A stretch of 5,929 nt of DNA, taken from Alloprevotella tannerae (lineage in GTDB: Bacteria > Bacteroidota > Bacteroidia > Bacteroidales > Bacteroidaceae). Shown in pieces: positions 1 through 5,929 of the stretch (the stretch's first letter is position 1; each line of letters begins with the position of its first letter). The notes under the pieces were generated by a model. That model had not been told where the DNA came from. It searched no databases and worked only from the letters and a program-made list of their open reading frames with translations. Where the stretch lies: positions 1 to 5,929 of the forward strand of contig JABZGO010000123.1 of NCBI GenBank assembly GCA_015259305.1, read 5' to 3'. The translations under genes were made by a program, and so were the position numbers.

Positions 1-1100
1 ATATAGGTTTGCCGTAGCTCGGCGAGGGATATATTCTCTTTTTGTTTGGGTGTAAGGTCATCTGCCTCTTTTTCTACCCAACGATAAGCGTCAATCTTGT
101 TGAACACAAGAATAGTGGGGCGTCCGGAAGTTCCTAACTCTGCTAAAGTTTTTTCGACTACTTGAATTTGCTCTTCAAAATCCGGGTGAGAGATATCTAC
201 AACGTGTAGGAGTAAATCAGCCTCTCTCACCTCGTCTAAAGTACTCTTAAATGAATCGACAAGGTCTGTAGGGATCTTTCTGATAAATCCTACCGTATCC
301 GTTAGCAAGAATGGCAGATTATCTATGACGACTTTGCGCACGGTGGTGTCCAATGTGGCGAAGAGTTTGTTTTCAGCAAAGACTTCAGACTTTGACAACA
401 GATTAAGTAGCGTAGATTTTCCCACGTTAGTATAACCTACTAAAGCTACACGAATCATTTTTCCGCGGTTGCCACGTTGCGTCTTCTTCTGGCGATCAAT
501 ATCAGCCAAACGTTGCTTGAGTAGAGCCATTCGATTTAAGATAATGCGGCGGTCCATTTCCAACTGTGTCTCACCAGGGCCGCGCAAACCGACAGAACCT
601 TTTCCTCCTCCGGATCCTGAACCACCACCTTGGCGTTCCAAGTGCGTCCACATACGTTGCAGACGTGGCAGCATATATTTATATTGTGCCAGCTCTACTT
701 GCGTCTTGGCATTAGCTGTCTGTGCGCGCATTGCGAAGATATCAAGAATCAGATTCGTGCGATCTACAACACGTACGTTGATTTCCTTTTCTATATTGCG
801 GAGTTGCTTGGCTGAAAGCTCATCGTCGAAAATAACTAAGTCTATTGCTCTCTCAGCCTCCTCTTCGGCGATGATGTAATCGCGTATTTCTTCAATCTTT
901 CCTTTACCAACATAAGTGACTGAGCTTGGGCCGTCTAATCTTTGCGTGAAGCGTTTGGCAGTTGTTGCGCCTGCCGTTTCGGCCAAAAACTCTAATTCGT
1001 CTAGGTATTCCTTTGTCTTACGCTCGTCTTGTGTCTTTGTAATTAGTGCGACAAGTACGGCGCGCTCATTTTCTTTTCTTATTGTATTCCGTTCTTCCAT
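1..1100 (-). CDS. hflX: GTPase HflX, N-terminal 366 residues (3' end beyond left edge)
   Basis: This is a ribosome-associated GTPase of the HflX branch of the Obg-HflX superfamily. Family members bind the 50S subunit and split stalled or stress-inactivated ribosomes. The ATG at 1098-1100 opens a frame that stays open to the left edge. Residues about 10-155 form the HflX N-terminal domain, including SVTYVGKGKIEEI (60-72). A glycine-rich linker (158-170) leads into the family signature GLRGPGETQLEMDRR (171-185) and a charged helix. The G domain follows: Walker A/G1 GYTNVGKST (222-230), a G2 segment around ATLDTT (248-253), G3 DTVG (268-271) and G4 NKID (334-337). G5 and the short C-terminal domain lie outside the window; relatives are usually a little over 400 aa. 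The start fits the family's usual N-terminal length. There is no Shine-Dalgarno sequence, as is common in Bacteroidetes. The gene reads alone from its own promoter, about 1.4 kb downstream of ppdK. The identification is very secure. Confidence 0.96.
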   Translation of the reverse strand, partial: MEERNTIRKENERAVLVALITKTQDERKTKEYLDELEFLAETAGATTAKRFTQRLDGPSSVTYVGKGKIEEIRDYIIAEEEAERAIDLVIFDDELSAKQLRNIEKEINVRVVDRTNLILDIFAMRAQTANAKTQVELAQYKYMLPRLQRMWTHLERQGGGSGSGGGKGSVGLRGPGETQLEMDRRIILNRMALLKQRLADIDRQKKTQRGNRGKMIRVALVGYTNVGKSTLLNLLSKSEVFAENKLFATLDTTVRKVVIDNLPFLLTDTVGFIRKIPTDLVDSFKSTLDEVREADLLLHVVDISHPDFEEQIQVVEKTLAELGTSGRPTILVFNKIDAYRWVEKEADDLTPKQKENISLAELRQTY

Positions 1101-1109
1101 AATTGTGTA

Positions 1110-1140
1110 CAAAGTTACGGTTTGACTTTTATAGAGCAAA
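1110..1140 (-). promoter_or_regulatory. Bacteroidetes-type promoter of hflX
   Basis: Read on the minus strand, TTTG (1140-1137) is followed by a 19-base spacer and then TAACTTTG (1117-1110). This matches the Bacteroidetes sigma-ABfr consensus of a -33 TTTG box and a -7 TAnnTTTG box 19-21 bases apart. Transcription should begin about 4-6 bases past the -7 box, near 1104-1106. That leaves only a handful of untranslated bases before the hflX ATG at 1100. The match is seen directly; the start site is inferred. Confidence 0.72.
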
Positions 1141-1190
1141 TAAAAACTTCTTGAAAATCTTATAGGTATAAGAAAACGTTTGCATTGAAA

Positions 1191-1214
1191 GCGTAGACTA
1201 AAAGAGGTTTACGC
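1191..1214. other. Small hairpin upstream of hflX promoter
   Basis: GCGTAGAC (1191-1198) can pair with GTTTACGC (1207-1214) around the 8-base loop TAAAAGAG. The stem has seven Watson-Crick pairs and one G-T wobble when read as plus-strand RNA. It lies about 50 bases upstream of the hflX -33 box. No U-tract follows it on the plus strand, so it is not a standard terminator. It could be an operator-like dyad or chance; no function can be assigned from the sequence. Confidence 0.3.
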
Positions 1215-1661
1215 AGCAAGTGAGAATTTCTTTCCTCGGTGCGCCCTCCTTTTATCAATCGTATTGACACTGTTGGACATACAATAGCAGCAATGTTACG
1301 TTTATGAATAGAGTGGAGCTCTTTTTACCTCACATATTATACTGTCATTCTTTCTCTGTTTACTCAGCTTTATTACCACACCGTAGTTATAATATCTATT
1401 GTTATTGCTCCATACTGCCACAACTTTTATTTCAAGTGCTAATATTTCTTTCTGTAATAAGGTAGAATATATACTGAATAGGAGATCTCTAAGCTCTTTT
1501 TCTGCTTATTTTGTCCCTATTTCCCGTTTTGATGTGGTGATAAGTGAATTTGTAAGAAGAGAAGATGGTTTTGCAGAAGCCTCAAGATATTTTCCCTTTC
1601 AGTAAGCATTACTACAAACAACTGGTATACAATAATTTACAAAGCCAAACTCCTTTTCTTT

Positions 1662-1726
1662 GAAAAAGTACTATCGTTTTACAGAAAAAGTACTATCGTT
1701 TTTACTGAAAAGTACTATCGTTTTTT
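1662..1726. repeat. Three tandem 22-bp direct repeats (core AGTACTATCGTTTT)
   Basis: Three copies of the core AAAAGTACTATCGTTTT occur head to tail, with equivalent bases at 1668, 1690 and 1712, giving an exact 22-bp period. Copies 1 and 2 carry five As before the GTACTATCG block and copy 3 has four. The T-tracts after it are four, five and six long. The linkers (ACA and ACT) are nearly alike. A single inverted AACGATA at 1763-1769 may be a degenerate extra half-site. The exact period is about two helical turns, so the A- and T-tracts are repeated on one face of the helix. There are too few copies and too little spacer difference for a CRISPR array. The array may be a chromosomal minisatellite, a protein-binding array, or part of a small non-autonomous element. 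Confidence 0.85.
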
Positions 1727-1925
1727 ATAAAAGCAAGTATCAAGATAAAATAAAGGTATTATAACGATAAGAAAAACGTGGTATCATTCCTTATAGATGT
1801 AAAGTATTTTAGCTACCTTTATAGCAGACAATTGAGCGAAAGAATTCTGCGAAGAGTGCAGAAAACTCTCCCTTGAAGTCTATAAACAATCTAAATCATG
1901 GGACTATTCACTGAATAAACAAAAA

Positions 1926-2183
1926 ATGAATATGGCCCCGTTGAAGGGGAAGGAAGTATTTGTGGCAAGTGTCGTTTGCTGGAAGCAGCGCATCTCGTTC
2001 AGCCAACTTTGCGAGCGAATGACTGAGGATTCTACCGTAGGACAGGCGGACGTTGCAGCTGTATTCTACAAGTTCCGCAACATACTCGACCGACTTTGCT
2101 CGCAGGGCTTTATTGTCGATGGCGGTCCGCTCGGCACATTCCACCCCACATTCTCGTCAAAAGTTGTCGAGAAAGTTCACTAA
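1926..2183 (+). CDS. HU-like DNA-binding domain protein, short and probably degraded
   Basis: This 85-aa product resembles the HU-related (HU/IHF superfamily) DNA-binding proteins that are abundant in Bacteroidetes. It shows the N-terminal strand (KGKEVFVASVV, 7-17) and the helical segment with ISFSQLCERM (23-32). The DSTVGQADVAAVF block follows (35-47), then a helix (48-60), and the GFIVDGGPLGTFHPTFSSK turn and strand (61-79), equivalent to the GD.G.F motif of HU. Relatives are usually about 120-160 aa and continue with the returning strand of the DNA-wrapping arm, an RPG-type motif and a C-terminal helix. Here a TAA stops translation inside the arm. The frame is also open upstream of 1926. 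An ATG at 1898-1900 would give the family-like start MDYSLNKQKMNMAPLKG if one G of the GGG at 1900-1902 were absent, but as written that ATG hits a stop after six codons. GC is about 54% over 1931-2160, higher than the flanks. It is most likely a decaying gene. If translated from 1926 it would make only part of the domain. Confidence 0.62.
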   Translation: MNMAPLKGKEVFVASVVCWKQRISFSQLCERMTEDSTVGQADVAAVFYKFRNILDRLCSQGFIVDGGPLGTFHPTFSSKVVEKVH

Positions 2184-2444
2184 ACTTTTTTACAAGAAGA
2201 GGCTTAAAATAAGTTGTCTTATGAGAATGTTCCCTCATCAAGGTTTATTTACACTATATAAATAATCGTATTACCTTCGCCTGTCAATAACCATTTCGCA
2301 TTAACGCTGAAATAATCTGTAAGTTTTTATTGGTCAAATACGTTTAGTCTATCCACTTTATTCTCTTCCTGTCTCCTAATTGTTGTTTGTGATAGCCCGG
2401 TAGTTTGGTTTTGATAATTCAAAATATAAAATTCTCCATTTATG
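2184..2444. other. Gene-free region between HU-like fragment and ppdK terminator
   Basis: This AT-rich spacer separates two convergent genes and contains no credible ORF. An A/T-only-plus-one-GC inverted repeat AAAGTT/AACTTT (2172-2177 and 2183-2188) straddles the HU-like stop codon and runs into three more Ts, so it could be a weak plus-strand terminator. A second small dyad, ATGAG (2221-2225) with CTCAT (2234-2238), has an 8-base loop. Neither is strong. The missing C-terminal part of the HU-like protein was looked for here in all three plus frames and was not recognised. Confidence 0.5.
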
Positions 2445-2488
2445 AAATTAGGCGGAAGCCCCTTTTTCCGGAACTATCCGCCTAATTT
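2445..2488 (-). terminator. Rho-independent-type terminator of ppdK
   Basis: AAATTAGGCGGA (2445-2456) and TCCGCCTAATTT (2477-2488) form a perfect 12-bp inverted repeat around a 20-base loop, starting 21 bases past the ppdK stop. The GC-rich inner half (GGCGGA/TCCGCC) with an A/T outer half gives the transcript a strong stem ending in UAAUUU, the usual terminator layout without a long U-run. The dyad is symmetric, so it may also stop plus-strand transcripts arriving from the HU-like fragment. A CCTTTTTCC/GGAA stretch in the loop may add a small inner pairing. Confidence 0.78.
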
Positions 2489-2509
2489 GTCAAAATAAGA
2501 TTTCGTTGT

Positions 2510-5233
2510 TTATTCTTCTACAGCTGCCTGTGCCGCTGCAAGGCGTGCAATAGGAACTCTGAAAGGAGAGCAACTAACGTAATCTAAGCCTACTTCATGA
2601 CAGAAATGTACAGAAGATGGTTCTCCACCATGTTCTCCGCAGATACCACATTTTAGTGATGGTCTTACACTACGACCTTTTTCTACAGACATCTGTATCA
2701 ATTGACCCACTCCGGCGCGATCAAGAACTTGGAAAGGATCGACTTTTAGAATTTTCTTCTCCAAGTAAATCGGAAGGAATGTAGCAATGTCATCACGACT
2801 ATAGCCAAAGGTCATTTGCGTAAGGTCATTGGTTCCGAAAGAGAAGTACTCAGCTCTCGTGGCTATTCTGTTAGATGTGAGTGCTGCACGTGGAATTTCG
2901 ATCATTGTACCAATCTTGAACTCAACTTCAACACCTTGTTCTGCAAAAATGGCCGCAGCTTCTTGGCGAATGACTTTTTCTTGCGCCTCAAATTCATAAA
3001 GAATACCAATCAAAGGAACCATGATTTCCGGATGCGGATCAAATCCTTCTTTCTTCAATTCGCAGGCTGCTGTTAAAATAGCGCGCGTCTGCATTTGCGT
3101 GATTTCCGGATAAGTGTTACCCAAGCGACAACCACGGAGACCTAACATTGGGTTGTGCTCGTAAAGGCTATCAACACGTTGCTTGATATATTCCGGCGTT
3201 ACGCCCATCTCTTCAGCCATAATAGCTTGTCCTTTTTTGTCGTGAGGTACGAACTCATGCAAGGGGGGGTCAAGCAAGCGGACGTTTACAGGGTAGCCGT
3301 CCATCGTCTTAAAGATAGCCTTGAAATCTTCCTTTTGATAGGGCAGGAGTTTGTTTAATGCTTTGCGTCGGCCCTCTATATCGTCGGCCAAAATCATTTC
3401 ACGCATAGCCACTATCTTTTCATTGTCAAAGAACATGTGCTCTGTGCGACATAGTCCAATACCAACAGCTCCAAAGCGACGAGCAACTTCTGCATCTTGA
3501 GGAGTATCTGCATTTGTGCGAACTTTAAGTCGAGTATACTTAGCGCAAAGATCCATTAATGCTGCAAAGTCTCCACTTAATTCTGCTGCTTGGGTTGCAA
3601 TTTTGCCTTTGTATACGCTACCGTTCGTGCCATTTAATGAAATATAGTCGCCCTCTTTAAGAATCAAACCATCAATTTCAACGATACGCTTCTTATAATC
3701 TACATTTATAGCGCCGGCACCGGAAACGCAACATTTACCCATACCGCGTGCAACAACAGCCGCATGACTTGTCATACCGCCTCTGGCTGTCAGAATACCT
3801 TCAGCCTCTGCCATACCGGCCAAATCCTCAGGACTGGTTTCTATACGAACAAGAATGACTTTGTGTCCATCTTTATGCCATTTTACGGCTTCATCTGCAA
3901 AGAATACGATTTGACCGCAAGCTGCGCCAGGAGATGCAGGAAGACCTCTGGTTAACTCTTTAGCCTCTTGCAATGACTTTTTGTTGAAAACGGGATGGAG
4001 TAACTCATCCAGTTTCAAAGGTTCGCAGCGTTTGATTGCTGTTTTCTCGTCAATCATTCCTTGCTGCAATAGGTCCATTGCAATTTTAACCATAGCAGCA
4101 CCTGTGCGCTTGCCATTACGAGTTTGTAAGAACCAAAGTTTACCTTCTTGTACGGTAAACTCCATATCTTGCATATCGCGATAGTGGTTTTCTAATTTTG
4201 TTTGAAGTGCATCTAATTCCTTATAGATTTCAGGCATGGCCTCTTCCATAGACGGGAATTTCTCTCTACGTTCTTCTTCGGTAATTCCCTGAAGTTCCGC
4301 CCAACGACGAGAGCCTTCAAGTGTGATTTGTTGAGGGGTGCGAATACCGGCTACAACATCTTCACCCTGAGCGTTAACAAGCCATTCTCCGTTAAATATA
4401 TCTTCACCTGTCGCAGCGTCACGGCTGAAGCAGACACCTGTTGCAGAGTTAGCTCCCATGTTGCCGAAGACCATAGCCATAACCGTCACGGCTGTTCCCC
4501 ATTCTTGAGGGATTCCTTCCATCTTACGATAGAGAATTGCGCGTTCGTTCATCCAGCTGCCAAAGACAGCGCAGATAGCTCCCCAAAGTTGTTCCATCGG
4601 ATCATCAGGGAAACGTTTGCCGGTATGCTCTATAATTGCAGCCTTGAAGAGGGTAACTAAACGCTTAAGATCCTCTGTTTCTAACTCGTTATCAAGTTTA
4701 ACGCCTTTCTCTTTCTTAACTTGATCAATGATAGCCTCGAACGGATCAATTTCTTCTTTACTTGCAGGTTTTAGCTCAAGAACGACGTCTCCATACATTT
4801 GTACAAAGCGACGATAGGCGTCATATGCAAAACGAGGATTGTTCGTCTTGCGGGCCAATCCCTCCACAACTTGGTCATTAAGTCCTAGATTAAGAATGGT
4901 GTCCATCATACCCGGCATAGAAGCACGTGCGCCAGAACGAACAGAAAGCAAAAGAGGTTTTTCTGGGTCTCCAAATTTCATCCCAGTGTTTTCCTCAATA
5001 AGATGAAGACTCTTATTTATCTCATCAGAAAGCAATTCAATAACTTTCTCTCTACCTATTTCGTAGTATTCATTACAAACTTCTGTGGTTATAGTAAATC
5101 CCGGTGGTACAGGGATTCCTATCAAATTCATTTCTGCTAGATTAGCACCTTTACCGCCCAACAGGTTACGCATGTCTGCTCGTCCCTCGGCGTGTCCATT
5201 ACCAAAGGTAAAGACTCTTTTTTGGTTGTCCAT
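2510..5233 (-). CDS. ppdK: Pyruvate, phosphate dikinase (PPDK)
   Basis: PPDK (EC 2.7.9.1) reversibly converts pyruvate, ATP and phosphate to phosphoenolpyruvate, AMP and pyrophosphate in the cytosol. In anaerobes it may run in either the glycolytic or gluconeogenic direction. The 907-aa product is complete and slightly longer than the roughly 875-aa clostridial enzyme. In order it has an N-terminal ATP-grasp domain with LLGGKGANLAEM (24-35) and SVRSGARASMPGMMDTILNLG (residues 97-117, split here only by reading). The swivelling phosphohistidine domain follows, with GGMTSHAAVVARGMGK (485-500) and catalytic His490. Last comes a C-terminal TIM barrel for PEP/pyruvate. Barrel residues visible are Arg596 (LCRTEH), Arg652 (VRLLDPP), Glu779 (MIEIPR), Asn802-Asp803 (GTNDLTQ) and Cys865 (CGEHGG). 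Thr488, two residues before the catalytic His, is the position phosphorylated by PPDK regulatory kinases where those exist; no such gene is in the window. The ATG at 5231-5233 gives the normal family N-terminus and has no Shine-Dalgarno sequence. Its own promoter and terminator suggest a single-gene transcript. Confidence 0.98.
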   Translation of the reverse strand: MDNQKRVFTFGNGHAEGRADMRNLLGGKGANLAEMNLIGIPVPPGFTITTEVCNEYYEIGREKVIELLSDEINKSLHLIEENTGMKFGDPEKPLLLSVRSGARASMPGMMDTILNLGLNDQVVEGLARKTNNPRFAYDAYRRFVQMYGDVVLELKPASKEEIDPFEAIIDQVKKEKGVKLDNELETEDLKRLVTLFKAAIIEHTGKRFPDDPMEQLWGAICAVFGSWMNERAILYRKMEGIPQEWGTAVTVMAMVFGNMGANSATGVCFSRDAATGEDIFNGEWLVNAQGEDVVAGIRTPQQITLEGSRRWAELQGITEEERREKFPSMEEAMPEIYKELDALQTKLENHYRDMQDMEFTVQEGKLWFLQTRNGKRTGAAMVKIAMDLLQQGMIDEKTAIKRCEPLKLDELLHPVFNKKSLQEAKELTRGLPASPGAACGQIVFFADEAVKWHKDGHKVILVRIETSPEDLAGMAEAEGILTARGGMTSHAAVVARGMGKCCVSGAGAINVDYKKRIVEIDGLILKEGDYISLNGTNGSVYKGKIATQAAELSGDFAALMDLCAKYTRLKVRTNADTPQDAEVARRFGAVGIGLCRTEHMFFDNEKIVAMREMILADDIEGRRKALNKLLPYQKEDFKAIFKTMDGYPVNVRLLDPPLHEFVPHDKKGQAIMAEEMGVTPEYIKQRVDSLYEHNPMLGLRGCRLGNTYPEITQMQTRAILTAACELKKEGFDPHPEIMVPLIGILYEFEAQEKVIRQEAAAIFAEQGVEVEFKIGTMIEIPRAALTSNRIATRAEYFSFGTNDLTQMTFGYSRDDIATFLPIYLEKKILKVDPFQVLDRAGVGQLIQMSVEKGRSVRPSLKCGICGEHGGEPSSVHFCHEVGLDYVSCSPFRVPIARLAAAQAAVEE

Positions 5234-5267
5234 AACTTAATGTGTTGTTTTATCTATTTACTTCCCG

Positions 5268-5299
5268 CAAAAATAAGGAATATTTTGTGTCAGTCCAAA
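5268..5299 (-). promoter_or_regulatory. Bacteroidetes-type promoter of ppdK
   Basis: On the minus strand, TTTG (5299-5296) is followed by a 20-base spacer and TATTTTTG (5275-5268). Both boxes and the spacing fit the -33 TTTG / -7 TAnnTTTG pattern. Transcription would start near 5262-5264, giving a leader of about 30 AU-rich bases before the ppdK ATG at 5233. It lies in the 144-base gap after prfC, so ppdK need not depend on prfC read-through. Confidence 0.75.
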
Positions 5300-5341
5300 T
5301 TTATTGCCTATATATCTTCTGAATATAAGTTTATTTGTTTT

Positions 5342-5389
5342 AGTGAGTTAAGTTTAGAAGGTTATAACAGCTATTTGTTAGAACTCACT
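5342..5389 (-). terminator. Possible hairpin at the prfC 3' end
   Basis: AGTGAGTT (5342-5349) and AACTCACT (5382-5389) form a perfect 8-bp inverted repeat. A nested TAACA (5365-5369) / TGTTA (5376-5380) pair sits inside it. The upstream arm on the minus strand overlaps the last codons of prfC. The sequence after the stem reads AAAACAAATAAAC rather than a U-run, so intrinsic termination is doubtful. It could act as a 3'-end stabilising stem or a factor-assisted terminator. The pairing is seen directly; the role is inferred. Confidence 0.35.
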
Positions 5390-5929
5390 CGTAAAATGGA
5401 ATCTAATGTGTTCAAAATCTTGTTGGGCCATTTGAAGCATATATCCGGAATCTGCCAGAAAAACATCCCGCCCTTCAAGATCTTTAGCCATATACTGGTA
5501 CTTACGTTGCTTGAACTTTTCTAACTCCTCAAGATTATCACTATCAATCCAGCAGGCTTTATAGAGATGTATCGGCTCCCAGCGGCATTTTGCACCATAT
5601 TCGTTTTCTAAACGATATTGAATGACTTCGAACTGAAGTTGACCAACCGTTCCTATTATCTTTCGTCCGTTAAATTGATTCGTAAACATCTGCGCAACAC
5701 CTTCGTCCATAAGTTGTTCTATGCCCTTGTTCAATTGTTTTGTCTTCATCGGATCTGCATTCTCGATGTACTTGAACATTTCGGGAGAAAAGCTTGGTAA
5801 TCCTTTAAAGTGAAGTAGTTCTCCTTCTGTCAACGTGTCGCCTATCTTAAATATACCATTATCTGGTAGACCAACGATGTCGCCCGGCCACGCTTCATCA
5901 ATTGTACTTTTGCGTTGTGCCATAAATTG
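5378..5929 (-). CDS. prfC: Peptide chain release factor 3, C-terminal 183 residues (5' end beyond right edge)
   Basis: RF3 is a translational GTPase that removes RF1 or RF2 from the ribosome after peptide release. The frame is open to the right edge, so the first visible residues (QFMAQRKST) are internal and the Met encoded at 5921-5923 is not the true start. The N-terminal GTPase domain and most of domain II are outside. Visible here, numbering from the edge, are the end of the beta-barrel domain II with EAWPGDIVGL (12-21) and IGDTLTEG (29-36). The RF3-specific C-terminal domain follows, with LPSFSPEMF (44-52), the QLNKGIEQLMDEGVAQ helix (65-80) and the conserved VGQLQFEVIQYRLENEYG segment (95-112). 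It ends in FHFTSEF, closely like the FHQTREH end of the E. coli protein. Full-length family members are about 525-530 aa, so roughly a third is present. The stop TAA is at 5378-5380, and 144 bases separate it from ppdK on the same strand. Confidence 0.95.
   Translation of the reverse strand, partial: QFMAQRKSTIDEAWPGDIVGLPDNGIFKIGDTLTEGELLHFKGLPSFSPEMFKYIENADPMKTKQLNKGIEQLMDEGVAQMFTNQFNGRKIIGTVGQLQFEVIQYRLENEYGAKCRWEPIHLYKACWIDSDNLEELEKFKQRKYQYMAKDLEGRDVFLADSGYMLQMAQQDFEHIRFHFTSEF

Larger units (their letters stand above)
1101..1897. other. Gene-free AT-rich intergenic region
   Basis: About 800 bases lie between the hflX start and the HU-like fragment without a convincing gene. The base composition is low in GC (about 27% by hand count over 1441-1500). 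What it holds is the hflX promoter at 1110-1140, a small hairpin at 1191-1214 and three 22-bp direct repeats at 1662-1726. A 68-codon open frame at 1399-1605 on the plus strand has no recognisable family features and no promoter in front, so I do not call it. I see no tRNA, rRNA, transposase remnant or terminal inverted repeat. Confidence 0.6.

Noticed and set aside
469..879. 136-codon plus-strand ORF inside hflX
   Set aside because: It is antisense to the HflX domain and linker; its proline- and arginine-rich stretch is the complement of the glycine-rich linker.
1310..1327. AGAG-CTCTTTTT sequence resembling a terminator
   Set aside because: The stem is only four base pairs and no gene ends nearby.
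1399..1605. 68-codon plus-strand ORF in the intergenic region
   Set aside because: It has low complexity typical of AT-rich noncoding DNA, no recognisable domain, and no promoter of the TTTG / TAnnTTTG type in front of it. It cannot be excluded but is not supported.
1662..1726. CRISPR array
   Set aside because: There are only three units, the period equals the repeat length with a three-base linker, there are no distinct spacers, and no cas genes are visible.
1813..1820. Possible -7 box TACCTTTA for the HU-like gene
   Set aside because: It differs from TAnnTTTG at the last base, and no TTTG box lies 19-21 bases upstream.
1908..2144. 78-codon minus-strand ORF
   Set aside because: It lies antisense to the HU-like ORF, whose plus-strand translation matches a known family; this is a shadow frame.
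4328..4660. 110-codon plus-strand ORF inside ppdK
   Set aside because: It is antisense to a well-conserved part of the PPDK ATP-grasp domain and has no family features.
5192..5524. 110-codon plus-strand ORF spanning the ppdK-prfC gap
   Set aside because: It overlaps the start of ppdK and the end of prfC in antisense and shows no recognisable protein features.

Overview
The window looks like chromosomal DNA from a member of the Bacteroidetes, most likely Bacteroidales. The protein sequences of the three housekeeping genes look Bacteroidales-like. The two promoters that can be read follow the Bacteroidetes TTTG / TAnnTTTG pattern rather than TTGACA / TATAAT. Start codons lack Shine-Dalgarno sequences, and an HU-like DNA-binding protein typical of this phylum is present. 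I cannot name a genus from the sequence alone.

Layout, left to right. (1) Bases 1-1100, minus strand: hflX, the ribosome-associated GTPase, cut by the left edge; 366 N-terminal residues are visible, and a clear promoter lies only a few bases before its start codon. (2) Bases 1101-1897: an AT-rich stretch with no convincing gene, one small hairpin and a striking array of three 22-bp direct repeats at 1662-1726. (3) Bases 1926-2183, plus strand: a short HU-like DNA-binding domain ORF that appears degraded. Its probable native start at 1898 is out of frame by one base, and its C-terminal third is missing. (4) Bases 2184-2509: a second gene-free stretch ending in a perfect 12-bp inverted repeat that should terminate ppdK. 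(5) Bases 2510-5233, minus strand: complete ppdK, pyruvate phosphate dikinase, 907 aa, with all expected catalytic motifs and its own promoter at 5268-5299. (6) Bases 5378-5929, minus strand: the C-terminal 183 residues of prfC, peptide chain release factor 3, cut by the right edge.

The three large genes all read leftward but do not look like one operon: ppdK and hflX each have a promoter, and ppdK has its own terminator. prfC and hflX both act on ribosomes (termination-factor recycling and ribosome rescue or splitting). ppdK belongs to central carbon metabolism, interconverting pyruvate and phosphoenolpyruvate. The 1.4-kb interval between ppdK and hflX is the only accessory-looking part. It holds the HU-like fragment, whose GC content is higher than its flanks, and the 22-bp repeat array. 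I see no intact mobile element, CRISPR array, tRNA or rRNA, and no evidence for a new multi-gene system.
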